The translations under genes were made by a program, and so were the position numbers. Below the pieces are notes generated by a model that was not told the DNA's origin, ran no database searches, and saw nothing but the letters and a program-made list of their open reading frames with translations. Shown here piece after piece: positions 20,905 to 30,774 of a stretch of 64,000 bases of DNA; within the stretch, counting starts at the first letter, position 1, and every line of letters begins with the position of its first letter. The stretch is from NCBI RefSeq assembly GCF_013423955.1, contig NZ_JACCKX010000001.1, positions 310,001 through 374,000 of the forward strand, in the 5' to 3' direction. Origin of the DNA: Ottowia beijingensis (lineage in GTDB: Bacteria; Pseudomonadota; Gammaproteobacteria; Burkholderiales; Burkholderiaceae_C).

Positions 20905-21904
20905 TCACTCCACCAGGATCTTGTTGTCCTTGATGACCTTGCCCCACTTGTCGAATTCGGCCGTGACGTAGCGGCCGGTTTCCTGCGGCGTGCGGTAGCC
21001 GGCGTAGCAGCCGGCGCCGACCAGGCGGTCCTGCACTTCCTTGATGGCCAGCACGGCCTTCAGCTCGGTGGTCATGCGCTCGATGGCGGCGGCGGGCGTG
21101 CCCTTGGGGGCCATCATGGCGCCGATGGAGACGGCCTCGAAGCCGGTGAAGCCCTGCTCGGCCACGGTCTTCACGTCGGGCACGATGCTGACGCGCTTGG
21201 GCGAGCCGACGGCCAGCGCGCGCAGCTTGCCGCTCTTGATGTGCGGCAGCGCGGCGACGAGGTCGGAGAACATCACCGGCACCTGGCCGCCCAGCAGGTC
21301 GTTCATGGCCGGAGCGCTGCCCTTGTAGGCGATGTGCTGCGCCTGGAAGCCGCCCTGCTGCTTGAGCAGCTCCATGCTCAGGTGGCCAAAACTGCCGGGG
21401 CCGGCGGTGGTGTAGTCGAGCTTGCCGGCACGCGCCTTGGCCTCGGTGATCAGGCCGGCCAGGTCGGTCACCTTGGGCAGCGACGCGGCGTTGACGACCA
21501 GCACGATGGGCAGGTCGTACACCATGCCCACGGGCAGCAGGTCGTTGACGGGGTGGAACTGCGCGCTTTTGTACAGGTGCGGCGCCAGCATGGTGGGCGT
21601 GGCCAGCATGACGAAGGTGTAGCCGTCGCCGGGGGCTTTCAGCACCTGCTGGTAGGCGATGGAGCCGGAGGCGCCGGGGCGGTTCTCGATCACCACCGTC
21701 TGGCCCAGGCGCTCGCCCAGGTATTGCGCGGTGATGCGCGAGCCGGTGTCGGTGGGGCCGCCGGGCGGCCAGGGCACCACCAGCTTGATGGGCTTGGTGG
21801 GCCAGCTTTGCGCGCGCGCCCACGCCGGCCAGCAAGGCGCCGGTGGCCACCAGCGCGCTGCGGCGCGTGACGGTGAAGCGCGAGGGTGTCGATGGCTTGT
21901 GCAT
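20905..21904 (-). CDS. Bug-family tripartite tricarboxylate transporter substrate-binding protein
   Basis: A periplasmic receptor of about 333 residues with a signal peptide (RRSALVATGALLAGVGARA), then the family's WPTKPIKLVVPWPPGG opening, ENRPGASG motif, and DYTTAGPGSFGHL/AYKGSAPAMNDLLGGQ segments. Bug proteins capture carboxylates and are hugely expanded in Burkholderiales; they often act without a dedicated transporter. It follows a CoA transferase on the same strand, a common pairing that suggests uptake and activation of an organic acid. The frame breaks in the signal peptide near 21815 where two bases of a GC alternation appear lost (restores GARAQSWPTK). Confidence 0.9.
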
Positions 21905-21911
21905 GTCTCAG

Positions 21912-21985
21912 GTCTCCTGTTTACTACAAAACAAAGAGCTGCCGGCGCTTGCTGGGTGGGCACTGGCGGCCGAAATCAATCAAAA
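21912..21985. repeat. Family D repeat
   Basis: TTTACTACAAAACAAAGAGC, then GGGCACTGGCGGCCGAAATC. It lies between the CoA transferase stop and the Bug receptor start and is the best match to the copy inside the DUF58 gene. Confidence 0.7.
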
Positions 21986-21988
21986 ACC

Positions 21989-23188
21989 TCACACCACGCC
22001 GGCTGCGCGCAGGGCGTCGACACCGGCGGCATCCAGCCCCAGGCGCTCATGCAGCACGGCGGCGGTGTGCTCGCCCAGCATGGGCGGCGGCAGGCGCACC
22101 GGCATGCGCGCGCCCTCGAAGCGGTAGGGCGGCGCCTGCACCGGCACGGGGGTGCCGTCGGTCAGCTGCGTCTGCAGCACGCCGCCAGCGGCCTGCGTGC
22201 GAGGGGATGTCAGCGCCTCCATCACGCCCAGCACCTCGCCGCAGGGGATGCCGGCCTGGGCCAGCGCCTCGAGCAGGTCGTGGCGCGGGCGGCGGGCCAG
22301 CTCGGCCTTGATGAGCGGCAGCAGCTCGTGCCGGTGGATGGAGCGTGCGGCGTTGGTGGCGTAGCGCTCGTCCTCGGCCAGCTCGGGGCGCTGGATGACG
22401 TCGCGGCAGAAGCGCTGGAACTGCGCGTTGTTGCCCACGGTGACAACCAGCGGGCCGTCGGCCGCGTCGAACACGCCGTAGGGCACGATGGACGGGTGCG
22501 CGTTGCCGTACTTGGGCGGATCGGCCTGCTGGATCAGCGCCTCCATGCCGTAGTAGACGGACAGCATGATGCCGCAGTCGTGCAGGCACAGCTGCACGTG
22601 GCGGCCCTGGCCATTGCGCTCGCGCGCCCACAGCGCCGCCAGAATGGCCTGCCCGGCCGACATGCCGGTGAACAGGTCGACCATGGCCACACCGAACTTC
22701 AGCGGCGCCTGGCCCTCCTCGCCGTTCAGGCCCATCAGGCCGGTTTCGCCCTGCACCACCAGGTCGTAGCCGGGGCGCGCGGCCTCGGGGCCGGTGGGGT
22801 CGTAGCCGGTGATCGAGCAGTACACCAGGCCGGGATGGGCGGCGGCCAGGGTGTCGTAGTCCAGCCCCATCTTCGCCGTGCCGCCGAACTTGAAGTTCTG
22901 GATCACCACATCGCTTTGCAGCGCCAGCTCGCGCGCGATGCGCTGGCCCTCGGGCTGCTGCAGATCGAGCGTGATGGACCGCTTGTTGCGGTTCATGCTG
23001 TTGAAGTAGGCGCTGTTGCGCGCGCCGGTGCGCACGCCCCAGTCGCGCGTGTCGTCGCCGCGCGCGGGGTGTTCGACCTTGACCACGTCGGCGCCCAGGT
23101 CGCCCAGCACCTGCGCGGCCAGCGGGCCGGCCAGCACGCGCGACAGATCGAGCACCCGCAGGCCCGAGAGAGGAAGAGAAGCGTTCAT
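21989..23188 (-). CDS. CaiB/BaiF (family III) CoA transferase
   Basis: A 399-residue family III CoA transferase. It opens LSGLRVLDLSRVLAGPLAAQ and has DLGADVVKVEHP, the NRNKRSITLDL segment, and the catalytic-aspartate region KFGVAMVDLFTGMSAGQAIL. These enzymes move CoA between acyl-CoA and free carboxylic acids through a covalent aspartyl intermediate. It probably forms an operon with the downstream Bug receptor. The fpr gene is divergent, with 138 bases between for promoters. The start 23188 gives the standard N-terminus. Substrate not determinable. Confidence 0.92.
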   Translation of the reverse strand: MNASLPLSGLRVLDLSRVLAGPLAAQVLGDLGADVVKVEHPARGDDTRDWGVRTGARNSAYFNSMNRNKRSITLDLQQPEGQRIARELALQSDVVIQNFKFGGTAKMGLDYDTLAAAHPGLVYCSITGYDPTGPEAARPGYDLVVQGETGLMGLNGEEGQAPLKFGVAMVDLFTGMSAGQAILAALWARERNGQGRHVQLCLHDCGIMLSVYYGMEALIQQADPPKYGNAHPSIVPYGVFDAADGPLVVTVGNNAQFQRFCRDVIQRPELAEDERYATNAARSIHRHELLPLIKAELARRPRHDLLEALAQAGIPCGEVLGVMEALTSPRTQAAGGVLQTQLTDGTPVPVQAPPYRFEGARMPVRLPPPMLGEHTAAVLHERLGLDAAGVDALRAAGVV

Positions 23189-23326
23189 GTGTTTCGCGAA
23201 GATACGGCCAGCCCGGCCGCGCCAAAATGACTCAGCATAAGCTAATGCCGCGATCCGTCTAAGCGCCGATGCGACAATACGGGGTTTCCCCATTTGTCTG
23301 CCGCGCCTGCCGCGCGCCTTCAGCCC

Positions 23327-24099
23327 ATGGCCGCCTTCGACGACGAAAAGTTCTCACCGTCCACCACTGGACGGACCGCCTGTTCAGCTTCACCACCACG
23401 CGCAGCCAGAGCCTGCGCTTCTCGAACGGCCACTTCACCATGATCGGCCTGCGCGTGAACGGCAAGCCGCTGCTGCGCGCCTATTCCATCGTCAGCCCCA
23501 ACTACGAAGAGACGCTGGAATTCCTCAGCATCAAGGTGCAGGACGGCCCGCTGACCAGCCGCCTGCAGCACATCCAGCCGGGCGACAGCATCATCGTCGG
23601 CCACAAGCCCACGGGCACGCTGCTGATCGACTACCTGGTGCCCGGCAAGCGGCTGTACATGTTCGGCACCGGCACCGGCCTGGCGCCGTTCATGAGCATC
23701 ATCCGCGACCCCGACACCTACGAGAAGTTCGACGAGGTGATCCTCGTGCACGGCTGCCGCCTGGTCAGCGAGCTGGCCTACCGCGACTACATCACCAACG
23801 AGCTGCCGAAGCACGAGTTTCTGGGCGAGATGGTGAGCCAGCAGCTCAAGTACTACCCCACGGTAACGCGCGAGCCCTTCCCCACGCAGGGCCGCATCCC
23901 CGACTTGATCGAAAGCGGCCAGATGGCGCGCGACCTGGGCGTGCCCCAGCTCAATCCGCAGGTCGACCGCGTGATGCTGTGCGGCAGCCCCGAGATGCTG
24001 AAGTCCATCAAGGCCGTGCTGGAAGCGCGCGGCTTCAACGAAGGCAACACCACCACGCCGGGCGACTTCGTGGTGGAGCGGGCGTTCGTGGAGCAGTAA
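23327..24099 (+). CDS. fpr: Ferredoxin-NADP+ reductase
   Basis: FAD-dependent reductase with the FAD site RAYSIVSPNYEE, the SIKVQDGPLTSRL strand, the NADP site FGTGTGLAPFMSI and CGSPEML near the end, finishing VERAFVEQ. It passes electrons between NADPH and ferredoxin or flavodoxin in the cytoplasm. The frame breaks at codon 8: GACGAAAAGTTCTC lacks one A, and restoring it gives MAAFDDEKVLTVHHWTDRLF and exactly 257 residues, the family's standard length. Confidence 0.93.
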
Positions 24100-24139
24100 A
24101 GCCCGCGCGGCGCGGGTCTGCTCATGGACCTCGCTTCGG

Positions 24140-24360
24140 TATTGATAGTGGCTTGCGCAGTGCCTGCAACGGTTTCAAGCCAAAATCCTTTGAAATCGTT
24201 TGGTGACCGGCGCGGCCAGCTATCATTTTTGCTTGATCATCCAGTAAGTCCCAAGTGAAGCGCGGACCGCATCCGTGGTGTGGGAGCGGGCTTGCCCGCG
24301 ATCCAGCGTGGGTGGCGACGAGGCGCCTCATCGCGGGCAAGCCCGCTCCCACAACGCTGC
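24140..24360. repeat. Family D repeat and family B palindrome
   Basis: The D copy (about 24140-24240) contains CGGTTTCAAGCCAAAATCCT and GCGCGGCCAGCTATCATTTT. The B pair (24279-24356) is a near-perfect GTGGGAGCGGGCTTGCCCGC...GCGGGCAAGCCCGCTCCCAC. A short GCCCGCGC/GCGCGGG hairpin right after the fpr stop (24103-24117) might aid termination. Confidence 0.75.
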
Positions 24361-24400
24361 CTGAGGCTGGTTACTGATCAGGCTTTTTGATGTTCTTGCG

Positions 24401-24631
24401 CTAACCGCGCCAGTAGTTGTTGGCCGCCGCCACGGTCTGAAAGTTGACGGCGATCACCTGCGATGCCGCCGTCAGCCCGTCGGCCGAGTTGGCGTACTCG
24501 GCCCGCAGCCTGTGCAGCACCTCGCCGTCGGGCTGCGTGTATTTCACGCCGCGTCGGCTCAGCGTGATCGCCAGCTCGAAGCCTTCCTGCGGCGTCGCGG
24601 TGATCAGTGATTTCAACCAGATGTCGCTCAT
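24401..24631 (-). CDS. Small hypothetical protein, 76 residues
   Basis: Not recognised. The start at 24631 has a near-ideal AGGAGG site seven bases upstream, so translation is credible. The product (MSDIWLKSLITATPQEGFEL...) has no signal peptide or membrane helix, is mixed alpha/beta in look and moderately charged, and ends ANNYWRG. It is flanked by a B palindrome and by the gene for a small membrane protein on the same strand. Confidence 0.65.
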   Translation of the reverse strand: MSDIWLKSLITATPQEGFELAITLSRRGVKYTQPDGEVLHRLRAEYANSADGLTAASQVIAVNFQTVAAANNYWRG

Positions 24632-24694
24632 CGTGACCTCCTGTGTGTGAGAGGCCATGATGGGCGCGATCCGATCCCATCAGCCCGGGCAAGG

Positions 24695-25098
24695 TCAATT
24701 GGTCAGGCTTCCATCAACCCGTGTTGACTGGGCCGCGCGCCGGCGCCACCACCATGCGCCCGTCACGCCCAGGGCGGAAAACCAAAGCGCAGAAAAAGGA
24801 GCGTGTTGACGCTGTAGGGCCTCGTCATGAGCGAGATGAGCAAGGCACCCATCAGCGACACCAGCAAGCCATGCAGCAAAGGACTCGTCTGCGCCAGCCG
24901 CGCGGCCCAATAGCCCGCGCCAAAAGGGCAGATCAACAGCGCAGCGTTGATCGCCAGGCTGAGCCACAGATTGTGGAAAGTGGTGGCGCCCGAAAGACTC
25001 GCAATCAGCATGCCTACGAGAAAGAAGAATCCGATGGGCAGCACATAGCCGCCGCACAGGCTGATGAGCAAAGCGCTGATGCGGAGGTCAGCCGGCAT
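24695..25098 (-). CDS. Small four-helix membrane protein
   Basis: Function unknown. After repair it has 134 residues with four hydrophobic stretches (ALLISLCGGYVLPIGFFFLVG, LSLAINAALLICPFGAG, LLHGLLVSLMGALLISL, WFSALGVTGAWWW) and a basic C-terminus. The frame shifts near 24797 in CTCCTTTTTCTG; a sixth T joins NTLLFSALWFSALG and yields the long C-terminus. Its stop-to-start spacing to coaD upstream is five bases, so it is likely co-transcribed with coaD. Confidence 0.65.
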
Positions 25099-25103
25099 AC
25101 GGG

Positions 25104-25607
25104 TTACCGAGACCGTTGCGCGTCCGAGCGCTTGGCGAGCAACCGCTCCAGCACCAGCGGCGCCACGTAGGGTGCCACGTCGCCGCCCAGCTGCGAGATT
25201 TCGCGGATCAGCGTGCTGCTGACGGCCTGCAGCGTGGCGGCGGGGGTCATGAAGATGGTTTCCACGTCGGGCGCCAGGTTGCGGTTCATGCCGGCCAGGC
25301 CGAATTCGAAGTCGAAGTCGGTCACGCCGCGCACGCCGCGCACCATCACCTTGCCGCCGCGATCGACCACGAAGTCGCGCACCAGGCCGTCGAAGGGCTC
25401 GACGCTCACATTGTCGTAGCGGCTGGCGGTGTCGCGCGCCAGCGCCAGCCGTTCGTCGAGCGTGAACAGCGTCTTCTTGTGGTGCGCCATGGCAACGGCG
25501 ATGATGACCTGGTCGAACAGCCCGGCGGCGCGGCGCACGATGTCCTCGTGGCCCAGGGTGATGGGGTCGAACGTGCCGGGGTAGACGGCGATGACGTGGC
25601 GGCTCAT
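25104..25607 (-). CDS. coaD: Phosphopantetheine adenylyltransferase
   Basis: The 167-residue enzyme has the nucleotidyltransferase T/HxGH motif in YPGTFDPITLGHEDIVRR, the MVRGVRGVTDFDFE loop, and the late SSTLIREISQLGGDV motif. It transfers AMP from ATP to 4'-phosphopantetheine in CoA synthesis. Intact, at standard family length. Its neighbourhood with rsmD on the same strand is the usual bacterial pairing, here split by a B palindrome. Confidence 0.96.
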   Translation of the reverse strand: MSRHVIAVYPGTFDPITLGHEDIVRRAAGLFDQVIIAVAMAHHKKTLFTLDERLALARDTASRYDNVSVEPFDGLVRDFVVDRGGKVMVRGVRGVTDFDFEFGLAGMNRNLAPDVETIFMTPAATLQAVSSTLIREISQLGGDVAPYVAPLVLERLLAKRSDAQRSR

Positions 25608-25642
25608 GGGTGGTGTGTCTCCTGCGGACGTTGGCCTGGCCT

Positions 25643-25723
25643 GGTAGGAGCGGCGGAAGCCGCGAAGCAGCGCTTCGTCCGAAGAAACTGCCTGATCGCG
25701 GCTTCCGCCGCTCCTACATGAAA
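25643..25723. repeat. Family B REP-like palindrome, variant core
   Basis: TAGGAGCGGCGGAAGCCGCG is mirrored by CGCGGCTTCCGCCGCTCCTA. The core is GCGGAAGCCGC instead of GGGCTTGCCC. It sits between rsmD and coaD. Confidence 0.8.
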
Positions 25724-25735
25724 ACCTGGGGGCGA

Positions 25736-26338
25736 TTATGCGGAACGCCGCAGCAGGTGCGCGTGCACGGCGCCGGCCTTCAGGTGGCGGTGCAGGCGCA
25801 GGCCGCTTTCGGCCAGCGCGGCATCGTCCCAGGCTTGGGGCGCTTCGAGGTAGACGAAGCCATCGGCCCGCACGGTGCGCGCGGCGGCGGCCAGCGCGGG
25901 GGCGAACAGCGCGGCCGCGTCGAACGGCGGGTCGAGCAGCACCAGGTCGGCGCTGCCCGGCGCCTGCGCGTTCAGCGCCGCCACGCCGTCACCGAGCTGC
26001 ACGCGCACGGCGTCGGCCTTCAGCTTGTCCTTCAAGCCCCGCAGGCCGGCGGCGAGTGCCGCGTCCTGCTCCACCATCAGCACCTCGGCGGCGCCGCGCG
26101 AGGCGGCCTCGAAGCCCAGCGCGCCGGTGCCGGCAAAGACGTCAATCACCTGCCAGCCGCCCAGGTCCTGCCCCAGCCAGTTGAACAGCGTCTCGCGCAC
26201 GCGGTCGGGCGTGGGGCGCAGGCCGGGGCGATCGGCCACGGGCAGGCGCGTGCGGCGCCATTGGCCGCCGATGATGCGCACCTCTTGCGGCAGCGGCGCC
26301 GTGCGGCGGGGCGTGGATGGGGCTGGGCGGCGGGGCAT
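25736..26338 (-). CDS. rsmD: 16S rRNA (guanine-966-N2)-methyltransferase RsmD
   Basis: A 200-residue methyltransferase. Family features are IIGGQWRRTRL near the start, RPTPDRVRETLFNWLG, the AdoMet-binding DVFAGTGALGFEAASRGA, and the catalytic motif IV VLLDPPFDA (DPPF form). RsmD methylates G966 of 16S rRNA. The basic N-terminus has several possible starts; the one at 26338 gives typical length. Intact. Confidence 0.94.
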   Translation of the reverse strand: MPRRPAPSTPRRTAPLPQEVRIIGGQWRRTRLPVADRPGLRPTPDRVRETLFNWLGQDLGGWQVIDVFAGTGALGFEAASRGAAEVLMVEQDAALAAGLRGLKDKLKADAVRVQLGDGVAALNAQAPGSADLVLLDPPFDAAALFAPALAAAARTVRADGFVYLEAPQAWDDAALAESGLRLHRHLKAGAVHAHLLRRSA

Positions 26339-26487
26339 GGGGCGATTGTGACCGCCGCCGCGCCCATGGCCTGGCGTTGCCGGGCCTGACCTGGGTCAAG
26401 CAATGGCATCATGCGGCGCACTGTCTTTGCCCCGGATGGCGCGGCGTGGATTACGCTAAGCACACACACGAACCCTTGGAGACCCCG

Positions 26488-27031
26488 ATGAGCCAGGCGC
26501 CCACCTCCTGTCGATACCGACGAGCCGCTGAACAACTTCTCGCAGTGCCACGCCGGTATCGTGCGGCACCTGGACACGTTCGGCGAACTGCCCGCGCTGC
26601 TGGCGCCGGCGCAGCGCGCGCGCGAGGTGGCCGAAGACATCGTCAAGTTCTTCCGCGCGGCGGCGTTCGAGCACCACGAGGAGGAGGAGCGCGAGCTGTT
26701 CCCCGCCGTGCTGGGCAGCAGCGCGCCGGGCGAGGAGCGCGCGCTGGTGAAGCAGATGATCGACGCGCTGACGCGCGAGCACCGCGACATCGAGAAGCAG
26801 TGGAACGCGCTGGAGCCGCAGCTGAAGAAGGTGGCCAAGGGCCAGGCGGTGGACATCGACCCGCAGGCCATCGCCAGCCTGGTGGCGCAGTACAAGGCGC
26901 ACGCGCGCTTCGAGGAACTGGAGTTCCTGCCACTGTCCGAGAAGATCCTGGGCCGCAACAGCGACCACATGGCGGCGCTGGGCTTGTCGCTGCACATGCG
27001 GCACCAGCCAATATTCTTGGGGCACATTTAA
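26488..27031 (+). CDS. Hemerythrin-domain protein
   Basis: A four-helix hemerythrin-like protein. Probable iron ligands are in CHAGIVRHLDTF, AFEHHEEEERELFP, TREHRDIEKQW and a later KAHARFEELEFLP. Such HHE proteins bind O2, NO or iron. The ATG at 26488 (MSQAPTS) and the main frame (VDTDEPLNNFSQ) differ; two lost bases near 26509 in CCTCCTGTC would unite them as 181 residues. The alternative is a later start in the main frame at 26561, which would cut the first helix. Confidence 0.82.
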
Positions 27032-27530
27032 CCCCCTGAGCCGCTTGCGCGGCTTCCCCGAGGGGACAACGCTGGTGGCCGGGGAGACCCCGGCCACGGC
27101 GTTCTGGCGCGGCCTGCTCCGCGGCCATCGGATGTGGGGGCGGCGCTTGCTGCGCAGCGCCTTGGGGCCGGGGCCGGGGCCGGGGCCGCGGCTTCGGTGC
27201 TTGTTGGTCAAGCAAAGCACGTGGGCATGAACCCTGACCTCCCTCTCCACCCGAAGGGGAGAGGGCCAGGGTGAGGGCGATGCCGCAGGCATCGTGACGG
27301 CGCCGGCTTCAGGCGATGCGCTGCCGCCCTCACCCCAACCCTCTCCCGCAAGCGGGAGAGGGAGCCCTGCGCCGCCGCTTCGGGCGCCTGGCTGTCCCAT
27401 CCACCGCTCCTGCGCTGTGTGGAGCGGCCTTGGCCGCGATGGCGCGTCTGGAAGGCCATGGCCATCATATACTCCCCATGTGCCAACCCGACAGCGCCCG
27501 AACGACAGGCGCTGAAGGCACATACTCCCC
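27030..27530. repeat. Repeat-filled 547-base gap: family A, then family C elements and a B half-site
   Basis: The A copy is 27030-27133. A GGGGCCGGGGCCGGGGCCGG run is at about 27168-27187. C elements at 27236-27362 form an inverted pair (CCTCTCCACCCGAAGGGGAG / CTCTCCCGCAAGCGGGAGAG). A B half-site is at 27416-27440, and a degenerate D core with CATACTCCCC flanks lies at 27465-27530. I see no gene. Confidence 0.75.
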
Positions 27531-27578
27531 AACACCTGCTGATGGATGCGTCGTGCCCGCAGCGCGGGCGCGCACCCT

Positions 27579-28889
27579 TCACTGCCCGCCCACGACCACC
27601 GTCACCATCTTCTGCGGCTGCAGCACGCGCTGGAAGGCGGTCTTGATCTGGTCGGCCGTCACGGCATCCACGCGCTGGGTCCAGTGCTCCAGGTAGTCCA
27701 GCGGCAGGTTGTTCCAGGCGATGTTGGCCACGTTGTCGAGCAGCTTGCGGTTGCCGTCCAGCCGCAGCGGAAAGCCGCCGATCAGGTTGTCCTTGGCGGC
27801 CTGCAGTTCGTCCGCGGTGGGGCCGTTGGCCACGAAGTCGGCGATGACTTTCTGCGCCACGCCCAGCGCCTCGGCCGCCTGGTCGGGGCGCGTCTGCAGG
27901 CCAGCAGTGAAGGCGCCCGCGTGCAGGCCGGGGGCAAAGTAGCTGTAGACGCTGTAACTCAGGCCGCGCTTCTCGCGCACCTGCGTCATCAGGCGCGAGG
28001 TGAAGCCGCCACCACCCAGGATGTGGTTGCCCACCAGCAGCGCGAAGAAGTCCGGATCACTGCGCTTGTAGCCCGGCTGGCCGATGAGCACGTGCGACTG
28101 TGCCGAAGCGAACGGGATTCGCTCGTCCTTGGCCGCCGCCAGCGGCGCCACCTCGGGCACGGCGGGCAACGGCGCGCAGTCGCCGCCCTGCGGCAGGCGC
28201 GACAGCAATTGCGTCACAAGCTGGTCGGCCTGCGCCCGTGTGACGGCGCCGACCAGGCTGACTTTGGCACGGCAGGGGCGGATGAAGTCGGCATAGCGCG
28301 CGCGCATGTCGGCCACGCCGATGCGGGCCAGCGACTCGGGCGTGGTCTCGTAGCCGTAGGGGTGGCTGCCGTACACCGCCGCGCTGTAGGCCAGGCCGGC
28401 GATGGTGCCGGGGCGCGTGCGCGATTCCTTGATGGCGGCCGACAGGCGCTGGCGCTCGCGCTGCCACACGTCGTCGGGCCAGGCCGGCTCGCCCAGCTCG
28501 CGCGCGGCCAGCGCCACCGACTTCTGCAGCAGATCAGGGTCGGTCAGCGTGCGCAGCTGAAAGCTCATGCGGTCGTTGCCGGCGCTGCCGCCGAAGGCAG
28601 CGCCCAGGTCGGCCCAGGCCTCACCCAGCGCGTTCTCGTCCAGCGCCGGCTGGCCGTCGCGCGCGGCCACGCCCTTGCCGGCCATCAGCGCGGTCACGCT
28701 GGCCAGGCCCGCCTGTTCGGCCGGGTCGCGCCGGCTGCCGGCATCGAAGTCGACCTGCACGTCCAGCATCGGGATCACCGGGCTTTCGACCAGCCACACC
28801 TGCGCGCCGCTGGGCTGAGTCCAGTGCTGGATGGGGATGGCGGCGACGGCGGGGTGCAGCATGAACAAGCCTGCGGCGCCTGCCAACAC
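27579..28889 (-). CDS. M16-family peptidase, non-catalytic partner subunit
   Basis: The 436-residue protein has the M16 fold but lacks the HxxEH zinc motif: the matching region reads FDAGSRRDPAEQAGLASVTA. It keeps the C-terminal substrate-binding features (GGGGFTSRLMTQVREKRGLSY and VYSYF). It should form a heterodimer with the catalytic M16 subunit encoded just upstream. A signal peptide is present (VLAGAAGLFMLHPAVAA) from a GTG start at 28889. The DNA of this start region resembles a family D repeat and is followed by a B palindrome, so the original 5' end may have been altered. Confidence 0.88.
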   Translation of the reverse strand: MLAGAAGLFMLHPAVAAIPIQHWTQPSGAQVWLVESPVIPMLDVQVDFDAGSRRDPAEQAGLASVTALMAGKGVAARDGQPALDENALGEAWADLGAAFGGSAGNDRMSFQLRTLTDPDLLQKSVALAARELGEPAWPDDVWQRERQRLSAAIKESRTRPGTIAGLAYSAAVYGSHPYGYETTPESLARIGVADMRARYADFIRPCRAKVSLVGAVTRAQADQLVTQLLSRLPQGGDCAPLPAVPEVAPLAAAKDERIPFASAQSHVLIGQPGYKRSDPDFFALLVGNHILGGGGFTSRLMTQVREKRGLSYSVYSYFAPGLHAGAFTAGLQTRPDQAAEALGVAQKVIADFVANGPTADELQAAKDNLIGGFPLRLDGNRKLLDNVANIAWNNLPLDYLEHWTQRVDAVTADQIKTAFQRVLQPQKMVTVVVGGQ

Positions 28890-28892
28890 GGC

Positions 28893-29172
28893 GCTGAAAG
28901 CTCTCTTTTTGTAGGAGCGGGCTTGCCCGCGATGGGGTGTTGATTGGCACCGAAGCGCTGCATCGCGGGCAAGCCCGCTCCCACAGGGTCAAGGTGTTTT
29001 TGGCCTCTGGCGACCGTCCAGCAAGCGCGAGCAGCTATTTTTTCAGAGTATTCATGAGATCACTTGATGAGACCCCTCTCCCGCCGGCGGGAGAGGGTTG
29101 GGGTGAGGTCATGGTTGCCAGCAGGCGAAGCGGTCCCTCACCCCTGCCCTCTCCCCAGAGGGGCGAGGGAGA
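28893..29172. repeat. Repeat-filled gap: family D, B, D and C elements
   Basis: A D-like edge (GCTCTCTTTTTGTAG) sits at about 28900, a perfect B palindrome at 28909-28985, a full D copy at 28990-29045 (TTTTTGGCCTCTGGCGACCG, then GAGCAGCTATTTTTT), and a C inverted pair at 29068-29172 (CCTCTCCCGCCGGCGGGAGA / CCTCTCCCCAGAGGGGCGAG). They separate the two M16 genes. Confidence 0.75.
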
Positions 29173-29192
29173 AACAACCGGGAACGAAAGGC

Positions 29193-30610
29193 TCAATGCC
29201 GCGCATCCAGCGGCGCCACACGCGGCCTGGCATTCGGATCGCGCGGCTGCGGCAGCAGCGTGGCCACCGTGAGCTGGTCGTCGCCGAAGTACTTCTGCGC
29301 CACGGCCTGCACCTGCGCCGCCGTCACGCCGCGCAGGCGTTCGATCAGTTGCGCATCGGCGTCCAGCGGCAGGCCCTGGATCCAGTAGTGGCCCAGCTCC
29401 TGCGCCTGGCCCATCACGCTGTCGCGCTTGTAGACCTCGCTGGCCACCCACTGCGTCTTCACGCGGTTCAGTTCGGCCTCGCTCACGCCCTCCTTGGCGA
29501 TGCGCGCCACCTGCTCGCGCAGCGCGGCCTCGACCTGCGCGGCCGTCTTGCCCGCCGCCGGCACGCCGACCAGGCTGAAGGTCTGCGGCCCACGGCCCAG
29601 CAGGCCGTTGCCGGCGCTGGCGCTGTCGGCCACGCGGTCGGGCCCTTGCGTCAGCGCACGGTCGAGCCGCGCGCCACTGTAGCCGTCCAGCACGGCCGAC
29701 AGCACGGTCAGCGCCAGCGCGTCGTCGTTGTCGGGCGAGGGCTGCAGGCTGGTCATCTGCGGCACGCGGAAGGCCAGCGCCACCAGCGCCTGTTCGGCCG
29801 GGGCCTTCACGTCGATGCGGCGCAGGCCGCGCTGCTCGGGCTCGGGCCGCGGCTTGCGCGTGGGCACGGCGTGGGTCTTGATGCCGCCGTAGTGCTGCTT
29901 CGCCAGCGCCAGCACCTGCTGCGGATCGACATCGCCCACCACCACCACGGCGGCGTTGGCCGGGGTGTACCAGCGCTGGAAGAAGGCGCGCGCGTCCTGC
30001 GCCGTCAGAGATTCCAGGTCGCCCATCCAGCCGATCACCGGGCGCCGATACGGCGAGGCGATGAAGGTGGTGGCGCGCAGCTGCTCGAACATCAGGGCGC
30101 GCGGGTTGTCCTCGGTGCGCGAGCGGCGCTCTTCCTTCACCACCTCCAGCTCCTTGGCGAACTCCTCGTCGCTGTAGCGGCTGTGCGCGAAGCGGTTGGC
30201 CTCCAGCGCCATCACGTCGCCCAGGCGGTTGGCAGGCACCTGCTGGTAATAGCCGGTGTAGTCCATGCTGGTGAAGGCGTTCTCGCGCCCGCCCAGCGCG
30301 GCCACGCGGCGCGAGAACTCGCCGGGCTGCAGCTTGTCGGTGCCCTTGAACATCATGTGCTCCAGCACGTGGGCCACGCCGCTGGCGCCGTCCACCTCGT
30401 CCATCGAGCCGACGCGCACCCACAGCATGTGCACCGCGGTGGGCGCGCGGCGGTCGGGCTTGACGATCACCGTGAGGCCGTTGGCCAGCTTGAATTGGCT
30501 GACCGGGCTGGCAGCGGCTGCCGGCGGAGCCAGTTGTTGTGACAGCGCGGCGGACGCAAAGAGGCGCTGGCGACCAGCAGCAGCGCAGAAAGAGAAGGTT
30601 TGAAATGCAT
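29193..30610 (-). CDS. M16-family zinc peptidase, catalytic subunit
   Basis: The zinc site is visible as HVLEHMMF (HxxEH), with the distal glutamate in ELEVVKEERRSR. A signal peptide (MHFKPSLSALLLVASASL) marks it as periplasmic. Family relatives are pitrilysin/PqqL-like proteases that clear peptides. The frame breaks within the signal peptide near 30560; adding one C gives VASALFASAALSQQ and a 472-residue protein. It is followed by its catalytically dead partner, the standard two-gene arrangement. Confidence 0.92.
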
Positions 30611-30694
30611 GACCGCAGACAGAGTCGGGGGTGGAAATTCGTTCCTTGAAGGTGCGAGTGTGCCTGAGCGCGCCAGGGCGCCGATTCTGACGCT

Positions 30695-30752
30695 TTTACG
30701 GCGCCAGCGCTTGCCTATCAAGCGCGGGCAGCTATCGATTCAATAGTCAACA
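30695..30752. repeat. Family D repeat
   Basis: GGCGCCAGCGCTTGCCTATC then GCGGGCAGCTATCGATTCAA, in the divergent gap between the M16 gene and selD, 20 bases before the selD start. Confidence 0.7.
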
Positions 30753-30774
30753 GGCATGCGCGACAATCGATCGC

